The notes below the pieces were generated by a model. That model was given only the letters and a program-made list of their open reading frames with translations, was not told where the DNA came from and did not search any database. The translations under genes and the position numbers were made by a program. This document shows, in pieces, positions 1 through 8,019 of a DNA stretch of 21,627 nt (position 1 is its first letter; each line of letters starts with the position of its first letter). The DNA is from Bryobacterales bacterium (GTDB lineage Bacteria > Acidobacteriota > Terriglobia > Bryobacterales > Bryobacteraceae): contig JAEUQE010000152.1 in NCBI GenBank assembly GCA_016789785.1, positions 1 through 21,627 of the forward strand, in the 5' to 3' direction.

Positions 1-2
1 TG

Positions 3-482
3 ATGGAACCCGTGCTGTTTGTGGTTTCGCAACTTCGTTCGCTGGGCGCGACGGTGGCCGACTTCCCGTTCATGACCGACAAAGCGGAAGAAATGGGACA
101 GAAAGTGCTATATCCACCATCGGTGTTCAGTTACTTCTCCCCCGGATTCCGCATCCGTGGTACGCCGCTGGGAGGGCCCGAGTTCCAGATTTACACCTCG
201 GTGACCTCGCTGGTGCGCGTGAACTTCATCGGCCAGTTGATTTCCAACGGCTTCGGCGCCGACGTGACAATCAACTATCAGCCATTTACGAGCCGCGCTG
301 CTGATGCCGGAGCGCTGGTGGACTACTGCAACCTGTTGTTCATGGGCGGCAACATGTCCACACAGATGCGTTCGGATATCATCAATGCGATTCAGGCAAC
401 GCCTGCCACCAATACGACGGAGCGGGTGCGAACGGCACTCTATCTGACGATGGCCGGCGGGCAATACCAGGTGGACCGCTAA
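3..482 (+). CDS. DUF1800 family protein, C-terminal part (cut by window edge)
   Basis: The open frame runs in from the left edge, so only about the last 159 residues are visible and the ATG at 3 is probably internal. The piece contains the PPSVFSYFSPGF block and a downstream GGPEFQI block, both typical of the C-terminal end of DUF1800 proteins. It ends with TAA at 480-482. A DUF1501 gene follows 36 bp later on the same strand. DUF1800/DUF1501 neighbours are a recurring two-gene arrangement in Acidobacteriota, Planctomycetota and some Proteobacteria. Their biochemical function is unknown, and export to the cell envelope is usually assumed. Family assignment rests on those motifs and the neighbour. 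No catalytic residues can be named. Confidence 0.8.
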   Translation: MEPVLFVVSQLRSLGATVADFPFMTDKAEEMGQKVLYPPSVFSYFSPGFRIRGTPLGGPEFQIYTSVTSLVRVNFIGQLISNGFGADVTINYQPFTSRAADAGALVDYCNLLFMGGNMSTQMRSDIINAIQATPATNTTERVRTALYLTMAGGQYQVDR

Positions 483-518
483 ATTCCAATTACGAGCAAC
501 CAAAAGGAGATCCAAATC

Positions 519-1841
519 ATGTATAAGAATCGACGTGAATTCCTGAAGAGCTGCTGCGGGTTGGGAGCGGCCGGAGTCAGTGCGCACCTTACCCGTCTCG
601 GCCTGGTCTCGGCGAACGCCCAGACCTCGTCTACCTACAAGGCGCTTGTGTGCGTCTTCTTTTTCGGCGGGAACGACTCGAATAACATGATCGTTCCCAT
701 CGACTCGCGCTACGGCGCTTATCAGACCATGCGGACCACGGTGGCGATCCCTCAGGGGTCGCTGCTGGCCGCGGGCGCGAGCGGCTACGGGCTTCATCCG
801 GCGTTGACCAACATCCAGCGTCTGTATAACCAGCAGCGCGTGGCGATGGTGTTCAATGTCGGGACGTTGTTCCGTCCGACCACGAAGGCGCAACTCAATA
901 GCAATCCGCTGCCGCGCAATCTGTATTCGCATTCCGATCAGACGCAGCAGTGGCAGAGTTCCGATCCGAACGGAGGATCCACGGGTTGGGGCGGACGGCT
1001 GAATGATCTGATTTTCAATCAGAACACCGGCACGCTTCCTCCCGGAGTTACCGTCAACGGCGGGAATTCGCTCTTCCTTTCGGGAGTAACTACGAAGGGG
1101 TTGAATTACTCGAACATCGGGTCATTCGGCCTGCGGACGTTCGGCGACAGCACATCCATGAACGCCCGTCTTGCATCGTTGCAGCGCATCCTCACCTTCG
1201 ATACCGGATTGCAGATGGTCGCGTCGGCCAATAGCGTGATCGGCGAGAGCATCCAATCCGCACAGCAGGTGAATGCCGCGCTGGCCGGTGCTCCGGCGCT
1301 GCCGGTTGCCTTCCCGAACAGCGGGTTGGGCAACCAGTTGGCGCAGGTGGCGCGGTTGATTTCGGTGCGCGGCGCGCTCGGCATGAACCGGCAGATCTTC
1401 TTTGCCGGCATGGGCGGCTTCGACAATCACGAGGATCTCATTGCGCGGCATCAGGGTTTGATGGCGCAAGTGGACGGGGCTTTGAACGCGTTCATGGCAA
1501 CGCTAGAAGCCACGGGCATGATGAACAACGTGACGCTCTTCACCGAGAGTGAATTCAACCGCACAGGCAATTCCAACTCCAATGTCGGCACCGACCATGG
1601 CTGGGGTGGCCACCACATGGTGATGGGCGGTGCGGTGCGGAGTGGCGTTTACGGCACTTTCCCGAATCTCTTGCTGCGCGGCCCGGATGACGCCGGCTCG
1701 CGCGGTAACTGGATTCCGACCACGTCGCTCGATCAGTATGGAGCGACGCTCGGAAGCTGGTTCGGCGTATCGGATGCGGATCTGCGGAATGTGTTCCCGA
1801 ACCTGGTGAACTTCACGCCGCAGAAGCTGACGTTCATCTAA
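519..1841 (+). CDS. DUF1501 family protein, Tat-exported
   Basis: This is a 440-residue protein. The N-terminus has a twin-arginine motif, NRREFLK at residues 4-10, followed by an alanine/glycine-rich hydrophobic stretch and a likely cleavage site near ANAQ (about residue 35), so export through the Tat pathway is predicted. The C-terminal third has the DUF1501 hallmark TESEFNRT followed by GTDHGWGGHHMVMGG, which belongs to the alkaline phosphatase/sulfatase-like superfamily. The start is supported by an AAGGAG sequence at 504-509, nine bases before the ATG. It lies 36 bp after the DUF1800 gene and is probably cotranscribed with it. The substrate and reaction are not known for the family. Confidence 0.9.
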   Translation: MYKNRREFLKSCCGLGAAGVSAHLTRLGLVSANAQTSSTYKALVCVFFFGGNDSNNMIVPIDSRYGAYQTMRTTVAIPQGSLLAAGASGYGLHPALTNIQRLYNQQRVAMVFNVGTLFRPTTKAQLNSNPLPRNLYSHSDQTQQWQSSDPNGGSTGWGGRLNDLIFNQNTGTLPPGVTVNGGNSLFLSGVTTKGLNYSNIGSFGLRTFGDSTSMNARLASLQRILTFDTGLQMVASANSVIGESIQSAQQVNAALAGAPALPVAFPNSGLGNQLAQVARLISVRGALGMNRQIFFAGMGGFDNHEDLIARHQGLMAQVDGALNAFMATLEATGMMNNVTLFTESEFNRTGNSNSNVGTDHGWGGHHMVMGGAVRSGVYGTFPNLLLRGPDDAGSRGNWIPTTSLDQYGATLGSWFGVSDADLRNVFPNLVNFTPQKLTFI

Positions 1842-2057
1842 GTGGATCGAAACCATCTCCGCAAGTTACGGCGCCGGGATGAGTACCGGCGGCCGTGACG
1901 GACTGGCGGGGATGGGGAATGAGTTGTTCTGTCCAGAGAGGCGGGGAACAGGGCTCCGCCTCCTTTCCCGGGTGCGCCTGGAAGTGCCGATTGGAGAACC
2001 GGCCTTTCAGGCGCACTTTTCTGTTCTGCGCCTTCGTCGCTGATACGCTGGATCAGA

Positions 2058-2711
2058 ATGTTCCCGCACTATCTTGCATGCCCTGAAAACGGACGGCATC
2101 CGGGCGTCCTTGTGCTGCATTCCTGGTGGGGGCTGAACGTGTTCTTCCGCTCGTTCTGCGACCGCTTGGCGGATGCGGGATTCGTCGTACTTGCGCCGGA
2201 CTTATTCGACGGGCAGGTGGCCCGCACCGAGGCCGACGCGAAGCAACTCCGGAAACAGGCGACCGCCAGACGCCGCGAACCGGCATACAAGATGCTGATC
2301 CGGGCGATCGAGTATCTGCGCGCGCATCCCTCAGTAAGTCATTCCCGAATCGGCGTGGCCGGATTCTCCATGGGCGGGCACTGGGCACTGTGGCTCTCCC
2401 AGAGGCCGGATTTGCCCATCGCGGCGACGGTGGTGTTTTATGCGTCTCGCGACGGTGACTATCGCCAGTCCCAGTCGAAGTTCGCCTTCCATCTCGCGCA
2501 AGAGGACCCGTGGGTCTCCAGCGCGAGCCTTCAGAAAATGAAGCTCAGCCTGGAAAGAGCGGGGAGGAGTGCGAGTTACTGTACTTATCCGGGCACGGGC
2601 CACTGGTTCATGGAGGGCGATCGGAGCGAGGCGTTCGAGGCGGACGCGGCGGCCCTGGCCTGGGAGCGGACGGTGGCGTTTCTTCGTCAGGGGCTCGGGG
2701 GGGAGAAGTAA
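2058..2711 (+). CDS. dienelactone hydrolase family protein
   Basis: This is a 217-residue single-domain alpha/beta hydrolase without a signal peptide. The block LVLHSWWGLN at 18-27 matches the conserved first segment of dienelactone hydrolases. The nucleophile elbow is GFSMGG with Ser104, the acid is probably Asp150 in AQEDPW, and the base is His182 in GTGHWF. Classic dienelactone hydrolases use Cys as nucleophile and carry Glu in the HEWWGLN segment. Here these are Ser and Ser, so activity on chlorinated dienelactones is doubtful and a general esterase role is more likely. The ATG at 2058 has no good ribosome-binding site, but in-frame homology begins only a few residues in, so the start should be close. 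It stands alone, 216 bp after the DUF1501 gene. Confidence 0.85.
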   Translation: MFPHYLACPENGRHPGVLVLHSWWGLNVFFRSFCDRLADAGFVVLAPDLFDGQVARTEADAKQLRKQATARRREPAYKMLIRAIEYLRAHPSVSHSRIGVAGFSMGGHWALWLSQRPDLPIAATVVFYASRDGDYRQSQSKFAFHLAQEDPWVSSASLQKMKLSLERAGRSASYCTYPGTGHWFMEGDRSEAFEADAAALAWERTVAFLRQGLGGEK

Positions 2712-2722
2712 GAAGTAACAAG

Positions 2723-2759
2723 GAGTCCCGCAACGAGAACGACTCTCGCTGCGGGACTC
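2723..2759. terminator. long hairpin between convergent genes, probable bidirectional terminator
   Basis: The arms 2723-2738 and 2744-2759 are inverted repeats of 16 bp with one mismatch, separated by the five-base loop ACGAC. The hairpin sits between the stop of the dienelactone-hydrolase-like gene (2711) and the stop of the S41 gene on the other strand (2792). Read on the minus strand it is followed by a moderately T-rich stretch (TTGTTACTTCTTACTT). On the plus strand there is no U-tract. It is best explained as the terminator of the minus-strand S41 pair, possibly working in both directions. Confidence 0.75.
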
Positions 2760-2791
2760 GTAACGGTAATTCAGCCGGCACGGCTTCCAGC

Positions 2792-4531
2792 TTACTTGCC
2801 GGAGCGGATGTGCTCCGCGGCGATCCGCGCAACTTCGGCCGTGAACGGACGGCCCGCATTCATGAGGTTTTCACGAGTCATGAACGTCAGCGGGATGTCG
2901 GGGATCACACCAATGTTCTCAATGAACGGCGCGGTCGGCAGGTCGGGCGATGCGATCGGTTTCTCGCGAGAGTCCAACGTGATCGTGTACGACGTGGACG
3001 CTTCACTATACGGACCGTAAGCCGTCAGTGTGATGGAGCCACCCCAACCCGCCGTGCGCCCACCCACTACGGGTCCGCGACCATTGTCCTGAATCGCGGC
3101 CAGGAAGTAATCCGCGAAGGATACTGAGAACTCATCGGCCAGGAAGATGATCGGCTTGTCATACGCGATGGACTCACCGTTGGGACCGGTGGCGGGATCG
3201 GTAAGATTGGTGGGTGTGCCACACGTTGCGATCGCACCGGTGAGCGTGCGGTTGTCCTTTTCCGCTTCCAGCAGCATGTTGAGATAGAACTCGTAGGATG
3301 TGATCATCCACTGCGGGAGTCCGAACTGGCGAGCCAGAGTCACCACCTGGGAAAAGCGGTTGATGTTTTCCCGGTTTGCCAGCAGGTGTTCTCCGCCGAA
3401 GGTGAAGCGGGAGGGAATCAGCCGCTGGGCGATGTCCAGAGCGATACAGCCACCTCCGGTGTTGCGCATCATGTCGATGACAAGGCCGTCGGTGTTCTGG
3501 CGGAAGTAAGCGATCTCCGTGTCCAACTCTCGAAGCACGCCGGCCACGTTAGTGCCCGTAAAACCGGGTACGCGGAGAAAGCCGATGCGCAGCCCGTCCT
3601 TCTGGAAGGTGCCAGAGTAGAAGAAATCCGCACCGGTGCCGCGGCGCTGCTGGAAGCTCAGGTCCGCAGGGAAGGTGAATACGGGATTGCGGGCGCCCCA
3701 GCCGAGCACTTTGTGGAGTAACTCCCATTCGCCGGTTTCGGGGTTTTGGACGCGGCGCAGCAAGGCCTCATCATCGGCAGCGCGCCGGTTGTGGAATTGG
3801 CGCAGAAAGCCAGCGAAATCGAAGTTCCCGGAGGTTGCCGCCGGAGCTTCCGCCGTTGGAATAGGGCTGATGTCGCGGCGGGGCACTCCGGACTTCAGCC
3901 AGTTGAGCGTGTAAGTCTCCAGATCGCCCGAGGCGCGCCGGATCTCGACGACGGCGGTATCGCCGAGTTCCACCGTACGGGGATAGAACGTGGCCGAGCG
4001 TTGGGTAAGCACTTGTGCCGCGTTGCGCCTTGTTGTGACGGGGTTGCCGAGGCTGCGAAGCGCGGAAAGCTCGTCCAGCAGCGCGTCCACCGGCCGTCCA
4101 TCCATCGACACGAGTTCATCGCCGATCTGAAACGGATATTGTTGCGCGGGATAGCGGGCGCGATTGATGGAGTCAATCAGCACCTTGCCGTCGTAGATAT
4201 CCGCGATCACGCCGAGGTCCGCGGCGAATGCGATTCCCGAGCGCCATGCGGCGTGTCCGTCCTTGAGGCTTGCGACATATCGCGCGCATACTTCGAGATA
4301 GTCGATGTCGGTCCTGGCGGCGCGCACCTGATCGAGCCACGGTTTCAAATCGAATAAGTTGAACTTGATACCTTGCACTTTCCAATCGTGCGGGGCATAG
4401 AAACGCGCATAGACCGCGGCGAGCGACTGAAAGTCCTTGACGCGCTGATCCACGGTAAGTTGCGCCGCGAGAGGCTGGATCGCGATGGTGAAGGCGGCCA
4501 GCGCCAGAGTGATCTGCTTCAGTGATTTCAT
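2792..4531 (-). CDS. S41 family peptidase-like protein, exported (paralogue 1)
   Basis: This is a 579-residue protein with a Sec signal peptide (positive start, hydrophobic core at about 6-22, likely cleavage at LAA-Q). It has a helical N-terminal domain with a DGH motif (His93), a PDZ-like segment around 112-160 (FQIGDELVSMDG), and a C-terminal S41 core with MRNTGGGC and DEFSVSFADYF. Aligning with E. coli Prc (SASASE, Ser430; QDYG, Asp441; TFGKG, Lys455), the nucleophile should be Ser471. Asp482 is kept, but the lysine position is Trp496 (TAGWGG). The DGH histidine may supply the base, as in tricorn/IRBP-like S41 members. GAGGAG lies upstream of the ATG. The gene is 15 bp downstream of a paralogue and probably cotranscribed with it. 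Confidence 0.88.
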   Translation of the reverse strand: MKSLKQITLALAAFTIAIQPLAAQLTVDQRVKDFQSLAAVYARFYAPHDWKVQGIKFNLFDLKPWLDQVRAARTDIDYLEVCARYVASLKDGHAAWRSGIAFAADLGVIADIYDGKVLIDSINRARYPAQQYPFQIGDELVSMDGRPVDALLDELSALRSLGNPVTTRRNAAQVLTQRSATFYPRTVELGDTAVVEIRRASGDLETYTLNWLKSGVPRRDISPIPTAEAPAATSGNFDFAGFLRQFHNRRAADDEALLRRVQNPETGEWELLHKVLGWGARNPVFTFPADLSFQQRRGTGADFFYSGTFQKDGLRIGFLRVPGFTGTNVAGVLRELDTEIAYFRQNTDGLVIDMMRNTGGGCIALDIAQRLIPSRFTFGGEHLLANRENINRFSQVVTLARQFGLPQWMITSYEFYLNMLLEAEKDNRTLTGAIATCGTPTNLTDPATGPNGESIAYDKPIIFLADEFSVSFADYFLAAIQDNGRGPVVGGRTAGWGGSITLTAYGPYSEASTSYTITLDSREKPIASPDLPTAPFIENIGVIPDIPLTFMTRENLMNAGRPFTAEVARIAAEHIRSGK

Positions 4532-4546
4532 GGGTGCATTCTCCTC

Positions 4547-6301
4547 TTAGCGGCCGGCCGAACGGATATGCTCGGCAGCGATCCGGGTGAAGGCGTCAAC
4601 GAAGGGCCGTCCACGCGTCAGCAGGTTCTCGCGGGTCATATAGTCGAGTTCGATGTCCGGCCGCACGCCAGCGTTTTCGATGTAGCGCGAAGCAGGGAAG
4701 CCGGGCGCATCCACCGGACCCGCGCGATTGACCAGCGAACGCGTCAGGGTGGTGGAGCTCTCCGAGTGAAAGCCGGCACGCCAGAAACTACTGATGCCGC
4801 CCCAACCGGCAGTGCGAATGCCGACGATCGGCCCGCGGCGATTGTCCTGCATCATCGCGGGGAACATGTCGCCGAAGGAGACGGAGAACTCGTCCACGAG
4901 AACGATGATGGGTTTGCGGAAGGCCGTTGCCAGACCGGGCCGCCGCTCGAGTGGGGTGAAAAACGGATCGGTCACACCGCATACGGGGAAAGCGCCGGTC
5001 AGCACTCGTCCGCTGGAATAACCTTCGCGGAACGCTTCATAGTAAAAGCGCCATGTATCGATCACCCATCGCGGCGCACCCACCTGCTGCGAGATCTGCC
5101 AGAACTGCCAGGAGTTGTTTACGTAGTCGAGCGTGGGAATGAACTGCTCCCAGAATCCGGTGTGTTCGGTGGGAATGAGCTTCGCCATGTAGTCGAGGCC
5201 GATGCAGCCTCCGCCAGTGTTGCGCATGACATCGACCACCAGGCCATCGGTGTTGGCCTGGAAGAAGTCGATTTCGCGATTGAACTGATCGCGAGCGAGG
5301 GTTGGGTTGGCGGGGCCGAAGTTGGGAATGCGAATGAATCCGACGCGCAAGCCATCCACCTGAAACACGCCGGAATAGAACACATCCTGCGCGGAGTTGC
5401 CCAGCCGCTGTTGAAAGCTGTACTGTGCGGGGAACACCCACTGTGGCGGACGCGCTCCCCAGCCCAGAATGTAGCGCCGGTCACGCGTCTCGCCCTCGTC
5501 AGTGAGAATCGGCTCTCCGTTGAGCATCGGCTCATCCTTGGCGACGGCCCATGTCTGCAGCTTGCGGAGTTCTGACAAATAGGCTGGCTCTTCACCAGTC
5601 TCGGCTTGCCCGGCGTTGTTTTCCGCGGATCGAAAGTCAGGCAGACGGCTCAGATTGCGAAGTTCGATTCCGATCTTGCGCCAGGTCAGCCTGTAGCTTG
5701 TCACCTCGCCCGCGGCGTTGCGGATTTCCGCGTCAGCCGTGTCTCCGACGATCGAAGCCGAGGGATAGAACACTTGCGAACGGTTGGTAATGGCGTCGGC
5801 GGCGATGCGGTCGGTAGTGCGCGGGTTGCCTGCGCCGCGTAGCTTTGCGAAGTAGCGCAACCACTCCCCGGCGGACTTGCCATCGAGCGAGACCAGTTCA
5901 TCTCCAATCTGAATCGGGAATTCCGCCACCGGATACCGGGAACGGTCAATCCCTTCGATCAACACTTTGCCGTCATAGATATCGAGCCCGAGGCCGAGAT
6001 TGGCGCTAAAATTCGACGCCGTGCGGAAGGCAGTATGCCCATCCTGCACGCTTGCGACGTATTCGGCACAGATGTCGAGGAACTCCAGGTCGGTCTTGGC
6101 GGCGCGCACGCGTTCCAGCCATGGACCGGTTTCGAAGACGTTGACCTGAAGCGCCTCCATTTTCCAGTTGGCGGGCGCGTATCGGCGCGCGAAGAGTGCG
6201 GCGAGGTTTTCAAAGTCCTGAACTCGTTGCTCGGTGGTGAGCTGCCCGAGGAGGGCAAAGCAGGGCAAAAACAGCAGGGCGGAAATCTTCCAGATCCTCA
6301 C
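4547..6301 (-). CDS. S41 family peptidase-like protein, exported (paralogue 2)
   Basis: The open frame extends back to an ATG at 6466, but I place the start at the GTG at 6301. It is preceded by GGGAGA six bases upstream, it begins directly with a signal peptide (VRIWKISALLFLPCFALLG), and it gives 584 residues, close to the 579 of the neighbouring paralogue. The longer version would put a basic, low-quality extension in front of the signal peptide and nearly meet the divergent gene at 6471. Features match the paralogue: DGHT (His89), a PDZ-like IQIGDELVSLDG segment, MRNTGGGC, DEFSVSFGDMF with predicted nucleophile Ser475, and QDNRRG with Asp486. Trp500 (TAGWGG) stands where Prc has the catalytic lysine. 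It is likely the first gene of a two-gene operon. Confidence 0.87.
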   Translation of the reverse strand: MRIWKISALLFLPCFALLGQLTTEQRVQDFENLAALFARRYAPANWKMEALQVNVFETGPWLERVRAAKTDLEFLDICAEYVASVQDGHTAFRTASNFSANLGLGLDIYDGKVLIEGIDRSRYPVAEFPIQIGDELVSLDGKSAGEWLRYFAKLRGAGNPRTTDRIAADAITNRSQVFYPSASIVGDTADAEIRNAAGEVTSYRLTWRKIGIELRNLSRLPDFRSAENNAGQAETGEEPAYLSELRKLQTWAVAKDEPMLNGEPILTDEGETRDRRYILGWGARPPQWVFPAQYSFQQRLGNSAQDVFYSGVFQVDGLRVGFIRIPNFGPANPTLARDQFNREIDFFQANTDGLVVDVMRNTGGGCIGLDYMAKLIPTEHTGFWEQFIPTLDYVNNSWQFWQISQQVGAPRWVIDTWRFYYEAFREGYSSGRVLTGAFPVCGVTDPFFTPLERRPGLATAFRKPIIVLVDEFSVSFGDMFPAMMQDNRRGPIVGIRTAGWGGISSFWRAGFHSESSTTLTRSLVNRAGPVDAPGFPASRYIENAGVRPDIELDYMTRENLLTRGRPFVDAFTRIAAEHIRSAGR

Positions 6302-6470
6302 GAATGGTCTCCCGTTCTGATCAAGCAAAAGGCGAATGCCGCACGAGACGGCTGCGTTGTTTGTGACGATAGCATAGGAGACGGATCTCAGTGGCGGATT
6401 CCTTTTTGAGCGCCTCGGCACCCTCCGCACCTGTTTCCGGTTCCGGCTGGAAAGTGGTATCTTCACTCCA

Positions 6471-7616
6471 ATGCGCCGGTGGACATTCCGGATTCTGATC
6501 TCGCTGGTGGTGGCGGGAATTTTTGCGGTGGCTGGCGGCGAGGCGTACCGGCTGCACCGTCAGGGCAAGACGCGGGAGTGGTCGCGCATCAACCTGGAAC
6601 TTGGCACGGAGTCGCTGGAACGGATTGCGCTCGGCGGTGTCGAGCAGTGGATCCTGACTCGGGGCCAGCGCAATGCGAATCCAGTTTTGCTGTGGTTGCA
6701 AGGAGGGCCGGGATTGCCCGTTTTCTCGTGGGCGCGGCGCATCAGTGTCCTCGCCGGTCTGGAACATGATTACACGATTGTGTTTTGGGAGCAGCGGGGT
6801 ACGGGGAAGTCGGCGGCCGTGGCCGGCAATCCGGACGCGATCCATCTGTCGAAGTACGTCGCGGATGTCTGCGAATTGGGCGGCATGCTGCGCCAGCGTT
6901 TCCAGAAGCCCGTCTATCTGGTGGGTCATTCTTTTGGCACGATCCTGGGATTGCAAGCGATTCAAAAATGCCCGGAAACGTTTCAGGCTTATGCGGGCAT
7001 CGCGCAGTTTGTGAATGTGTTTGAGCATGAGCGGCAGGCCACGCTCTTCATTCAGCAGGCCGCCGAGCGGGCCGGCAATCGCGAGGCGATGGAAGCGATT
7101 CAGCGAATCGGCAAGCCGCCTTACGGCGTGGACAAGATTGTCGATCAGCGCCGGTGGCTAGGCGAATTTCGAGGTCTGGATGCGCGCTTCCCGCCTTCGA
7201 ACTGGCGCACCTTCAAAGACACCGCACAGGCGCCGGAGTACACATTCGTCGACCTCATGCGCATCGTTCTGGATCCATATCGCGCGCGACGTTTGCTGCA
7301 GCCAGAGCTCTATGAAGTGAATTTCCTGGCGGCGCCACTTCAAGTGAAACTTCCAGTGTGGCTGATCCACGGGCGCAAAGATGCGCTGTGCCAGCCGGCG
7401 CTGGTGGAGCAGCTCTATCAGCACATCGACGCGCCTGCCGGCAAAGAGATGGTCTGGTTTGATGAGGTGGCGCACATGTTGCCGCTGGAGGATCCGGATG
7501 GGCTGCGCAAGGTGATGCAGCGCGTCCGCGATGGTGCGATGAAGCCGATGGAGACGGTTGCTCCGAAGCCGAAGCCGGAGCCCGCGCGTGGGCGGAAGAA
7601 GTACCGGCGGCGTTGA
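6471..7616 (+). CDS. membrane-anchored alpha/beta hydrolase, proline iminopeptidase-like (S33)
   Basis: This is a 381-residue protein with an N-terminal hydrophobic segment at about 5-25 that should act as an uncleaved anchor or signal. The oxyanion segment is LQGGPG. FWEQRGTGKS follows, which is the signature of proline iminopeptidase-type S33 hydrolases (WDQRGxGxS). The nucleophile is Ser154 in GHSFGT, the acid is probably Asp304 in HGRKDALC, and the base is His335 in EVAHML. The C-terminus is a short basic, proline-rich tail (KPKPEPARGRKKYRRR). The ATG at 6471 lacks a strong ribosome-binding site. The gene is divergent from the S41 pair across 169 bp. Its last ~85 bp plus stop codon are repeated downstream at about 7742. 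Confidence 0.85.
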   Translation: MRRWTFRILISLVVAGIFAVAGGEAYRLHRQGKTREWSRINLELGTESLERIALGGVEQWILTRGQRNANPVLLWLQGGPGLPVFSWARRISVLAGLEHDYTIVFWEQRGTGKSAAVAGNPDAIHLSKYVADVCELGGMLRQRFQKPVYLVGHSFGTILGLQAIQKCPETFQAYAGIAQFVNVFEHERQATLFIQQAAERAGNREAMEAIQRIGKPPYGVDKIVDQRRWLGEFRGLDARFPPSNWRTFKDTAQAPEYTFVDLMRIVLDPYRARRLLQPELYEVNFLAAPLQVKLPVWLIHGRKDALCQPALVEQLYQHIDAPAGKEMVWFDEVAHMLPLEDPDGLRKVMQRVRDGAMKPMETVAPKPKPEPARGRKKYRRR

Positions 7617-7684
7617 GATCGGGGTTCGCAGTCACTTGAGGCCTGCTGATGCAACTGAAACATTTTGCGGTGTATTTGTTCTAA
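7531..7684 (+). repeat. tandem duplication, copy 1 (3' end of the hydrolase gene plus following spacer)
   Basis: This copy covers the last ~86 bp of the alpha/beta hydrolase gene, its TGA (7614-7616) and about 68 bp beyond. Shared segments with copy 2 include GGTGCGATGAAGCC, CCCGCGCGTGGGCGGA, GTCACTTGA and a 23-base AT-rich block (7659-7681). The offset is 211 bp at the left end, 201 bp in the middle and exactly 200 bp at the right end, so small deletions have accumulated. Downstream of the stop, the frame reads SHLRPADATETFCGVFV. This resembles the signal peptide of the small secreted protein encoded at 8020 (HLMRITVLTTFCAVFV). It is best read as a decayed remnant, not a gene. Confidence 0.8.
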
Positions 7685-7741
7685 TGGAGATGTGCCCGGG
7701 GGGCAGGGATCGGGCTTGGCAAGGTAATGCTGTTCGCGGGG

Positions 7742-7884
7742 ACGGTGCGATGAAGCCAGTAGAGGCAGCTCGAAGCCGCAGCCCGCGCGTGGGCGGAGGA
7801 AGTACCGGAGGCGTTGAGCGGGGCTCGTCAGTCACTTGATGTGATCTGGTGTAACCGAAACATTTTGCGGTGTATTTGTTCGAT
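7742..7884 (+). repeat. tandem duplication, copy 2 (decayed)
   Basis: This is the second copy of the segment described at 7531. It starts in the hydrolase reading frame (DGAMKPVEAA) and then shifts frame through small deletions. It keeps the 23-base AT-rich block at 7859-7881 identically. The reading frame after GTCACTTGATG gives SHLM, a stop, then SGVTETFCGVFV, again like the signal peptide of the gene at 8020. The block CACTTGATG/ACATTTTG recurs at 8026 and 8053, exactly 193 bp further on, at about two-thirds identity. The rest of the 7617-8019 spacer (7685-7741 and 7885-7981) shows no coding or RNA feature that I can support. Confidence 0.75.
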
Positions 7885-7981
7885 TGGGGGCGCGCCTGCG
7901 GACACGGGATTATCCAGCCGAAACAGCCGTGGGAGATAGCGACGCTGGTGACATTGTCGACAGAATAGGGCCGGCAAGAAA

Positions 7982-7999
7982 CGGCTCAATCAAGAGCCG
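7982..7999 (+). promoter_or_regulatory. short perfect hairpin in the 5' leader of the LPPG-repeat gene
   Basis: CGGCTC, a six-base loop AATCAA and GAGCCG form a perfect 6-bp stem nine bases ahead of the ribosome-binding site (GGAGG at 8009-8013). There is no U-tract, so it is not a convincing terminator. It could influence translation or be incidental. Confidence 0.3.
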
Positions 8000-8019
8000 A
8001 ATGCGCTTGGAGGGTGCTC

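Noticed and set aside
1872..1891. 6-bp-stem GC hairpin after the DUF1501 gene
   Set aside because: The stem is short and there is no following T-tract, so I cannot support it as a terminator.
1842..2057. Small open frame in the spacer before the dienelactone-hydrolase-like gene (plus strand, from 1895)
   Set aside because: There is no ribosome-binding site or recognisable motif, and it overlaps the start of the next gene in another frame.
4568..5575. 335-codon open frame on the plus strand
   Set aside because: It is antisense to the second S41 paralogue. Composition is that of a reverse-strand shadow.
6302..6466. N-terminal extension of the second S41 gene to an ATG at 6466
   Set aside because: The extension is basic and would precede an evident signal peptide. 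GTG at 6301 has a good ribosome-binding site and matches the length of the paralogue.
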